A DNA stretch of 64,000 bases from Calidihabitans tengchongensis (GTDB lineage: Bacteria; Sysuimicrobiota; Sysuimicrobiia; Sysuimicrobiales; Kaftiobacteriaceae). The stretch spans positions 62,001 to 126,000 of the forward strand of contig JAVKIE010000006.1 of NCBI GenBank assembly GCA_031459615.1. The letters run 5' to 3'. The stretch's first letter is position 1. Each line of letters opens with the position of its first letter. Below the pieces are notes generated by a model. The model made no database searches. It was not told the DNA's origin and saw only the letters and a list, made by a program, of their open reading frames with translations. A program made the translations under genes and the position numbers. This document shows positions 58,042-64,000 of the stretch, piece after piece.

Positions 58042-60506
58042 GTATGCCGCTGAGATCCCGCTACCACATCGAGACGTCCCCCGCGCCCCTGCCGTGGTCG
58101 CCCCCGGCCCGCTTTCTGCTCGGGGAGAACGACGACTACGTGAAGTACGGGCACCCCCCGTTTCCCACGCCCGGCCGGGGCGACCCCTACTGGACGCCGG
58201 AGATCATCACCCAGACCTGGTACATGGCCGCCACCGGCCGCATCCCCATTTCGGGAGCGGGCTACGGCGGGCCGTTTGCGGGTCCGGGGTTTGACGCCAT
58301 CTGGCTGGACATGTCCGAGATCGTCCGCCCCACCCGGGACGGCATCCACGGACGGGAGTACATCTCCACCGCCGTGGACCTGGGGCGCACGCCGCCCCAC
58401 CTGACGCCGGGCGAAGAGCCGCGGCTCACGCTGCTCACGGTGCCGCTTCCGGTGGTGTTCAACCCCTATCCGTTTCCCGCCCCGACCCGGGCCCCGATCC
58501 GGGCCGCAGTCCTGGCGGCTCAGCGGCTGGGCACCCTGGCCATCATCGTCCCGGAGCAGTGGGGCGACGACCTGGCCGACGTCCGCGCCGCGGTCGCCCC
58601 GCGCCTGCGCCCCGACGAGGTGGACCGGTGCGCGGCCCTCTGGCGGGCGGCCCCCTACGTGGAGGTGGAGGGCGCCGACCCGGAGGCGACGGGCCGGCTG
58701 AAGGCCAGGCGGCCCGACCTGGTGGTAGGGTGGCATGTGCCCCTGGACCACGCCGATCCGGACACCGTGGAGCGGATGGTGCGGGCGGGCGCCGAGGTGG
58801 TCCACCTGGCCGCCGACGAGTACGGGCGCAGCCGGCGGGGTTTTGTGGCCGACGCCCTGCGGGAGATCCACCGACACCTGGTAGAGTGCGGCATCCGGGA
58901 TGAGGTGACCCTGCTGGCCAGCGGGGGCATCGCCGCCGCCGAGCACGTCCCCAAGGCCCTCATCTGCGGCGCGGACCTGGTGGCGGTGGACGTCATCCTG
59001 CCGGTGGCCTTCGGGTGCGCCCTGTGGGCGGACCGGTCCGCCTGCGCCGCCGAGGCGGGGGACTTCAGCCCGGAGTGGGGGGCCCAGCGCCTGGTGAACC
59101 TCATGGCGGCGTGGCGGGACCAGCTGCTGGAAGTGCTGGGCGCCATGGGCATGCGCGAGGTCCGCCGGCTGCGCGGCGAAGCGGGCCGGGCCATCTTCCA
59201 GCCCGAGGAGGAGCGGGCGTTCCGGTCCCTGTGTGTCCACATCCGGCCCGCGCCCCCCGAGCCGCCGCCGGACCAGGTGCCCGCCATGGGCGACCTGCGG
59301 TGGACGGCGGACCTGCTGCAGGCGACGTGGGTGCAGGCGGCCACCGGCCGCCCGCCCGAGCGCGGGGAGTACCGGGTGGGACGCTCGGGCGGAGGATTCG
59401 ACATCCTGCGTTTCGTCAGCGAGGTGGACGGCGTCACGCCGGCCGCCCTGCCTCCCGACACCCCGGTGGACCTCTCTCTGCCGCTCAACCGCCGCGGGGA
59501 CGGCCCGCCGATCACCCTCCCCGTGCCCTGGTACGGGGGCGGGATGTCCTTCGGATCGGTGAGCCTGCAGACCATGCTGGCGCGGGCCATGGCCGCCCGG
59601 GAGATCGGCACCTTCACCAGCACCGGGGAGGGCGGGTACCCGGACGAGCTGATCCCCTACGCCGACCACGTCATCACCCAGGTGGCGACCGGCCTGTTCG
59701 GGGTGCGGGAAGAGACCATCCAGCGGGCGCGGTTCGTGGAGTTCAAGTACGCCCAGGGCGCCAAGCCGGGGCTGGGCGGTCACCTGCTGGGGGGCAAGAC
59801 CACCGAGGCGGTGGCGCTGATGCGGGAGGCGGTGGCGTGGACGTCGCTGTTCTCGCCGTTCCCCTTCCACAGCGTCTACTCGGTGGAGGACCACAAGAAG
59901 CACGTGGACTGGATCCGCACCGTCAACCCCCGGGCCGTGGTGGCGGTCAAGGTCAGCACCCCCACCGACGTGGACATGGTGGCGGTGGGCATCTACTACG
60001 CCGGGGCCCACATCGTCCACCTGGACGGCGGGTACGGGGGGACCGGCGCCGCGCCCGAGATCGCCAAGAAGAACATCGCCATGCCCATCGAGTACGCCAT
60101 CCCCAAGGTGCACCGGTTCCTGGAGCAGGAGGGGATCCGGGACGAGATCGTGCTGATGGCCAGCGGCGGCATCCGCACCGCCTACGACATCGCCAAGTGC
60201 ATCGCCCTGGGCGCCGACGGCGCGGTCGTCGGGATGGCCGACCTGGTGGCCATGGGCTGCACGCGGCTGGCCGACTGCGAGAAGGGCAGGGGGTGCCCGT
60301 TCGGCATCACCACCACCGATCCCGACCTGTCGCGGCTGATCGACCCGGCCTGGGCGGCCGGCCGCATCGCCAACCTCTACCGGGCGTGGGCGATCCAGCT
60401 GGCGGACCTGCTGCGGGCGCTGGGCCTGCGCTCGATCCGGGCGCTGCGGGGCCGGACCGACCTGCTGGTCTACCTGGACCGCCCGCCCGCGGAGGACGCC
60501 CGATGA
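58038..60506 (+). CDS. tandem FMN-binding glutamate synthase protein
   Basis: The 822-residue protein contains two related halves. The second (about residues 415-815) is a complete FMN/glutamate synthase domain with GGGMSFGSVS, YAQGAKPGLGGHLLGGK, HLDGGYGGTGAAP, ASGGIRTAYDIAKCIALGADGAVVG and the 3Fe-4S ligands in CTRLADCEKGRGC. The first half keeps the barrel end (LASGGIAAAEHVPKALICGADLVAVD) but has lost most catalytic and cluster residues, leaving FGCALWADRSAC. It should transfer ammonia to 2-oxoglutarate together with the GATase protein encoded next (4-nt overlap). GTG 58038 overlaps the nadE stop; ATG 58044 is an alternative. Confidence 0.9.
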   Translation: MSMPLRSRYHIETSPAPLPWSPPARFLLGENDDYVKYGHPPFPTPGRGDPYWTPEIITQTWYMAATGRIPISGAGYGGPFAGPGFDAIWLDMSEIVRPTRDGIHGREYISTAVDLGRTPPHLTPGEEPRLTLLTVPLPVVFNPYPFPAPTRAPIRAAVLAAQRLGTLAIIVPEQWGDDLADVRAAVAPRLRPDEVDRCAALWRAAPYVEVEGADPEATGRLKARRPDLVVGWHVPLDHADPDTVERMVRAGAEVVHLAADEYGRSRRGFVADALREIHRHLVECGIRDEVTLLASGGIAAAEHVPKALICGADLVAVDVILPVAFGCALWADRSACAAEAGDFSPEWGAQRLVNLMAAWRDQLLEVLGAMGMREVRRLRGEAGRAIFQPEEERAFRSLCVHIRPAPPEPPPDQVPAMGDLRWTADLLQATWVQAATGRPPERGEYRVGRSGGGFDILRFVSEVDGVTPAALPPDTPVDLSLPLNRRGDGPPITLPVPWYGGGMSFGSVSLQTMLARAMAAREIGTFTSTGEGGYPDELIPYADHVITQVATGLFGVREETIQRARFVEFKYAQGAKPGLGGHLLGGKTTEAVALMREAVAWTSLFSPFPFHSVYSVEDHKKHVDWIRTVNPRAVVAVKVSTPTDVDMVAVGIYYAGAHIVHLDGGYGGTGAAPEIAKKNIAMPIEYAIPKVHRFLEQEGIRDEIVLMASGGIRTAYDIAKCIALGADGAVVGMADLVAMGCTRLADCEKGRGCPFGITTTDPDLSRLIDPAWAAGRIANLYRAWAIQLADLLRALGLRSIRALRGRTDLLVYLDRPPAEDAR

Positions 60507-63118
60507 GGCCCGAGGCCCTCTCCCGGCTGATCGCGTCCCGGCGCTGCCTCACCCCGCCCCCGGGCGGCCGGCGCGGCAAGGCGGAGGCCGAGGGCGGCTG
60601 CGGCGTGGTGGGGCTGGCGTGCTCGGCGCCGGTGCGGGGCCGGCACATCCTGGCCCCCTGCCGGCAGATGCACAACCGCGGCAACGGCAAAGGCGGAGGG
60701 CTGGCCGCCGCCGGGCTCGTGCCCGAGCAGCTGGGCGTGGACGAGCGGACCCTGCGGGAGGACTACCTGATCCAGGTGGCGCTGCTGGAGCCGTCGGCCT
60801 ACGACGACGTGGTCCGCCAGTTCGTCGAGCCCGCCCTGGATGTCCGCGCCGGCGGTCCCGCGCCCACCCTGGACGACCACCGGGAGGTGGAGGGGCTGGA
60901 GGTCCGCCCCCCGGACGTGTGGCGGTGCTTCGCCCGGGTGCGGGAGGACGTCCTGGACGCCTTCATCGCCGCGCACGGCCTGGAGGATGTGGACCGGCGG
61001 ACAGCCGAGGACGAGTACATCTCCCAGTGGGCCTTCCGCCTCAACCGCTCCCTGTACGCCGCCGACCGGCGGCGGGCGTTCGTCCTCTCGTACGGGCGCG
61101 ACCTGCTGGTCTTCAAGATCGTCGGCTACGCCGAGCAGGCGCTGCGCTACTACCGCCTGGAGGACCTGCAGGCCCGGGTGTGGATCGGCCACCAGCGATA
61201 CCCCACCAAGGGGCGGGTGTGGCACCCCGGCGGCGCCCACCCCTTCGCGGCCCTGGACGTGGCCCTGGTCCACAACGGCGACTTCGCCAACTACCACGCG
61301 GTCAGCGAGTACCTGGCCCAGCGCCACCTGTACCCGCTGTTTCTGACCGACACCGAGGTGGCGGTGCTGCTGTTCGACCTGTGGGCCCGGACGTATGGCT
61401 ATCCCCTGGAGCACGTGATCGAGGCCCTGGCGCCCACGACCGAACGGGACTTCCTGATGCTGCCTCCGGACCGCCAGCGGATCTACCGCGCCCTGCAGGC
61501 CACCCACATCCACGGCTCGCCCGACGGCCCGTGGTTCTTCATCATCGCGCGCACCGTGGCGGGAGGGCGGGACCGCGGGACAGCGGCAGCGCGGGCGGCC
61601 CAGGCGTGGCAGCTCATCGGCATCACCGACACCTCGATGTTGCGGCCGCAGGTCTTTGCCCTCCAGGAAGGCGCCGGCGTCAGCGTCGGCGTCGTGGCCA
61701 GCGAGAAACAGGCCATCGATGCCACCCTGGCCAGCCTGCACCACGAGGATCCCCGGGTGGGGCCGGTGGCCGACCTGTACTGGAACGCCCGGGGCGGCTC
61801 GTACACCGACGGGGGCGCGTTCGTGTTCACGGTGACGCCGGACGGCATGCTGGTCTGCACCAACAAGTTCGGACAGCCGGTCTCGGTACCGCCGGGTCAG
61901 GAGCCCTACGTCCCCCTGATCCGCCTGCGGCCGCCGGCCCTCACCGCCCGGCCCATCGGCGGGGCGGCGGGCGTTCCGTCGCCCGACTTCGGCTCCGAGG
62001 AGGCCCTGCGGGGACAGGCCCGCCGGGGGCTGGCCGAGTGGGACTACGAGGCGCTGGTGGGCTGGCTGCGGGCGGTCCGCCACCGCGCCCGGCGCGATCC
62101 GCGGGCGCGGGAGATGGCGGTGGGGGTCCTGACCTGGCTCATCGACCGCCGGCTGCCCGCCGGACGCAAAAAGCGCAGCTCCGTCCTGGCCCTGCTGCAC
62201 GGGGCGCTGTACGGGGTGCTCCGGGAGGTGCCGCCGCTGCCGGCCGACGGTCCCTGGCACCGGCTGGCCTGGGCCGGCCGTCCGGAGCTGGTCCCGCCGC
62301 CGGCCCCCGACCACACGCTGGTGGTGGACGCCGAGGGCTTCCCCTCCGAAGGCCCGGACAGTCTCGCCCGGACCCTGGTGGCCGCCTACGAGGCCGGCTG
62401 GCGGCGGTATGTGGTCTTCAGCGTGCGGGGCCAGCGCTTTGTGGGCGTAGGGTTCGGCCCCCGCACCGCCGGCGTGCGGATCGATGTCTACGGCAGTCCC
62501 GGGGACTACCTGGGCTCGGGCCTGGACGGCATGGAGATCCGCGTGCACGGCGACGCCCAGGACCAGGTGGGCCAGATCCTCAAGGCGGGACGCCTGGTGA
62601 TCCACGGCAGCGTGGGCCAGACCCTGCTGTACGGCGCCAAGGGCGGGGAGGTCTACATCCTGGGCAACGCCGCCGGCCGCCCGCTGATCAACGCCGTGGG
62701 CCGGCCCCGGGTCGTCATCAACGGCACCGCCCTGGACTACCTGGCCGAGTCGTTCATGGCCGGCGACCCCCTGCACGGCGGAGGGTTCTGCATCCTCAAC
62801 GGGATCCGCGTCGAGCCCGACGGGACCATCGCCGACCTGGACACGCCGTATCCCGGCGGCAACCTGTTTTCCCTGGCCAGCGGCGGCGCCATCTACGTCC
62901 GCGACCCCCACCGCCGGCTGGACGACGAGCAGCTCAACGGCGGGCGGTATGCCGCGCTCACCGACGCCGACTGGGCCGTCATCCTGCCGTACCTGGAAGA
63001 GAACGAGAGGCTGTTCGACATCCCCGTCGAGCGCCTGCTGACGGTGGACGGGGTCCGCCGCCATCCCCGCGACGTCTACCGCAAGGTGGAACCGGTGGAG
63101 CTGGCCGTCCTCAAGTGA
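60503..63118 (+). CDS. glutamate synthase GATase II domain fused to GXGXG domain
   Basis: The 871-residue protein joins an N-terminal class II glutamine amidotransferase domain (residues 33-460; nucleophile Cys33 in GGCGVVGL, VWIGHQRYPTKG, ALVHNGDFANYHA) to a middle linker and a C-terminal GXGXG beta-helix (IHGSVGQTLLYGAKGGEVYILGN and GGGFCILNGIRVEPDG regions, residues 680-790). Cys33 must become the N-terminus, so a 32-residue propeptide is expected to be removed. In classical GltB these domains flank the FMN barrel; here the barrel is a separate protein. No GltD-type NADPH subunit is in the window. Confidence 0.9.
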   Translation: MRPEALSRLIASRRCLTPPPGGRRGKAEAEGGCGVVGLACSAPVRGRHILAPCRQMHNRGNGKGGGLAAAGLVPEQLGVDERTLREDYLIQVALLEPSAYDDVVRQFVEPALDVRAGGPAPTLDDHREVEGLEVRPPDVWRCFARVREDVLDAFIAAHGLEDVDRRTAEDEYISQWAFRLNRSLYAADRRRAFVLSYGRDLLVFKIVGYAEQALRYYRLEDLQARVWIGHQRYPTKGRVWHPGGAHPFAALDVALVHNGDFANYHAVSEYLAQRHLYPLFLTDTEVAVLLFDLWARTYGYPLEHVIEALAPTTERDFLMLPPDRQRIYRALQATHIHGSPDGPWFFIIARTVAGGRDRGTAAARAAQAWQLIGITDTSMLRPQVFALQEGAGVSVGVVASEKQAIDATLASLHHEDPRVGPVADLYWNARGGSYTDGGAFVFTVTPDGMLVCTNKFGQPVSVPPGQEPYVPLIRLRPPALTARPIGGAAGVPSPDFGSEEALRGQARRGLAEWDYEALVGWLRAVRHRARRDPRAREMAVGVLTWLIDRRLPAGRKKRSSVLALLHGALYGVLREVPPLPADGPWHRLAWAGRPELVPPPAPDHTLVVDAEGFPSEGPDSLARTLVAAYEAGWRRYVVFSVRGQRFVGVGFGPRTAGVRIDVYGSPGDYLGSGLDGMEIRVHGDAQDQVGQILKAGRLVIHGSVGQTLLYGAKGGEVYILGNAAGRPLINAVGRPRVVINGTALDYLAESFMAGDPLHGGGFCILNGIRVEPDGTIADLDTPYPGGNLFSLASGGAIYVRDPHRRLDDEQLNGGRYAALTDADWAVILPYLEENERLFDIPVERLLTVDGVRRHPRDVYRKVEPVELAVLK

Positions 63119-63159
63119 CGCCCGGGCGGGGCCGCGTCCGCGCCGCCCGAGACGCTTGC

Positions 63160-63268
63160 CTCTCCCTCCGGGAGAGGGCCCGGGTGAGGGAACTGATCTC
63201 CGATCCCGGATCCCGCAGTGCATTCAGAACCGGTTCCTCTCCCTCGGGGAGAGGGCTCGGGTGAGAGG
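63160..63268. repeat. two CTCTCCC-GGGAGAG-GGGTGAG repeats around a GATC-rich core
   Basis: Copies at 63160-63190 and 63236-63268 share CTCTCCCTC-GGGAGAGGG-CGGGTGAG and each can fold as a hairpin. Between them lies a GATC-rich element (GATCTCCGATCCCG, 63195-63208) identical over 14 bases to one at 55819-55832. The gap separates the glutamate synthase and MFS genes; the repeats could act as terminators. Confidence 0.75.
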
Positions 63269-63277
63269 AGAGACACC

Positions 63278-64000
63278 GTGGACGCCCGCCCGGCCTCAGG
63301 CGGCGGAGGACCGTGGCGGTGGCTGGCCCTGCTCAGCCTCGCCGAGGTCCTCACCATGCTCACCTTCGCCTCCTACTCGGCCGCGCTGCCCGTGCTGCGC
63401 CGGCAGTGGCAGATGTCCGCCTCCCAGGCCGGGACCGTGTTCGCCGGCCAGCAGCTGGGCTACGCCGCGGCGGTCCTGGCCCTGTCCACCCTCACCGACG
63501 TGGTGGGGGTGCGGGCGATCTACCTGGCCGGTGCCCTGTGGAACGCCGTCGCCTCGGCGCTGTTCGCCGTCGCCGCCGGGGGCTTCGGGTCCGCCCTGGT
63601 CCTCCGGGCGCTGGCCGGGGCGGGTCTGGCCGGCACCTATGTGCCGGGCATGCGGCTCGTGGTGGAGGCGTTTCCCGCCGCCCGCCGGGGCGCGGCCATG
63701 GGCATCTACATCGCCTGCTTCTCCGTGGGCGCCAGCCTGTCGCTGCTGCTCACCGGCCTCCTGTTGCGCGCGGGCTGGCGCCTGGCGTTCGCCGTCGCCT
63801 CCGCCGGGCCGCTGCTGGCAGCGGTGGTGGCCTTCCGGATCGTCCGCGACCCGCCCCGCGCTCCCGCCTCCCTGCGGATGGCGGCCGCCGGAGTGTGGCG
63901 CAACGTGCGCGCGCTGCGTCTGATCACGGCGTACGCCGCCCACAACTGGGAGCTGTTCGGCATGCGGGCGTGGCTGCCGGCGTTTCTGACGACCCTGTGG
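63278..64000 (+). CDS. MFS transporter, 3' end beyond window
   Basis: The visible 241 residues hold about six to seven hydrophobic helices of a major facilitator protein. The loop 2-3 motif is TDVVGVRAIYLAG and the loop region VVEAFPAARRGAAMGIYIACFSVGAS is typical. GTG 63278 follows GAGAGGAGAG. The substrate cannot be assigned; similarity of style is to cyanate/nitrate-type MFS members. Confidence 0.87.
   Translation, partial: MDARPASGGGGPWRWLALLSLAEVLTMLTFASYSAALPVLRRQWQMSASQAGTVFAGQQLGYAAAVLALSTLTDVVGVRAIYLAGALWNAVASALFAVAAGGFGSALVLRALAGAGLAGTYVPGMRLVVEAFPAARRGAAMGIYIACFSVGASLSLLLTGLLLRAGWRLAFAVASAGPLLAAVVAFRIVRDPPRAPASLRMAAAGVWRNVRALRLITAYAAHNWELFGMRAWLPAFLTTLW

Overview
The window is 64 kb of very GC-rich (about 70 percent), gene-dense bacterial chromosome. 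No rRNA, tRNA, CRISPR array, transposase or phage gene was seen. Several traits point to a Terrabacteria-type lineage: a T-box leader in front of proS, a Gram-positive-style SOS box (CGAAC-N4-GTTCG), a DarA-type PII-like protein next to tmk and holB, an R3H/SpoIIIAA-like ATPase, and many GTG starts with 4-nt GTGA overlaps. The archaeal-type ApgM, type-3 ProS, EndoQ and a geranylgeranyl-reductase-like protein fit uncultured high-GC groups such as the CSP1-3/Sysuimicrobiota lineage. That placement is inference; no marker gene was compared.

Layout. 1-4.4 kb: DUF3179 protein (cut by the window edge), a 59-residue C2H2-like protein, a VKOR-gnd-pgl operon and a Crp/Fnr regulator. 4.5-23.3 kb: a purine catabolism island. 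It holds allantoate amidohydrolase, a DUF1116 (AllG-like) protein and ureidoglycine-glyoxylate aminotransferase on the plus strand; three xanthine dehydrogenase subunits, an 8-oxoguanine-deaminase-like amidohydrolase and allantoinase on the minus strand; a BMP-type nucleoside/base ABC transporter; OHCU decarboxylase, HIU hydrolase and a purine PRTase; and adenine deaminase. Together these run from adenine or oxidised purines through xanthine, urate breakdown products, allantoin and allantoate to ureidoglycine and oxalurate. No uricase gene is visible.

23.3-31.1 kb: T-box-controlled proS, a DUF4395/thioredoxin-like pair with a possible leader peptide, a TerC protein, an SOS-controlled radical SAM protein, a DinB-fold protein and a Rieske/class III cyclase fusion with a perfect TGTGA-N6-TCACA palindrome upstream. 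31.1-40.2 kb: NamZ-like muramidase, ApgM, a DapF homologue with both catalytic cysteines replaced by serine, Ddl, a GntR regulator with its own operator, a HAD hydrolase, an ACT protein, a trans-sulfuration enzyme and endonuclease IV. 40.2-45.2 kb: a second BMP-type ABC transporter. 45.2-53.5 kb: holB, darA, tmk, an R3H ATPase, an rRNA methyltransferase, EndoQ, a FAD oxidoreductase and a DUF192 protein. 53.5-64 kb: a GAF-histidine kinase/ANTAR response regulator pair, a candidate small structured RNA with its own promoter and terminator, NadE, a rearranged glutamate synthase (tandem FMN protein plus GATase-GXGXG fusion) and the start of an MFS transporter.

Two features recur. First, several promoters place the -10 box only 6-9 nt before the start codon, implying leaderless mRNAs. 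Second, several dispersed repeat families (GGGGACAGTCCCC palindromes, TTCCCTCTTCCC tracts, GATC-rich elements, CTCTCCC-GGGAGAG hairpins, octamer arrays) occupy intergenic space, and three of them have intruded into coding sequence (allB, uraD, ddl).
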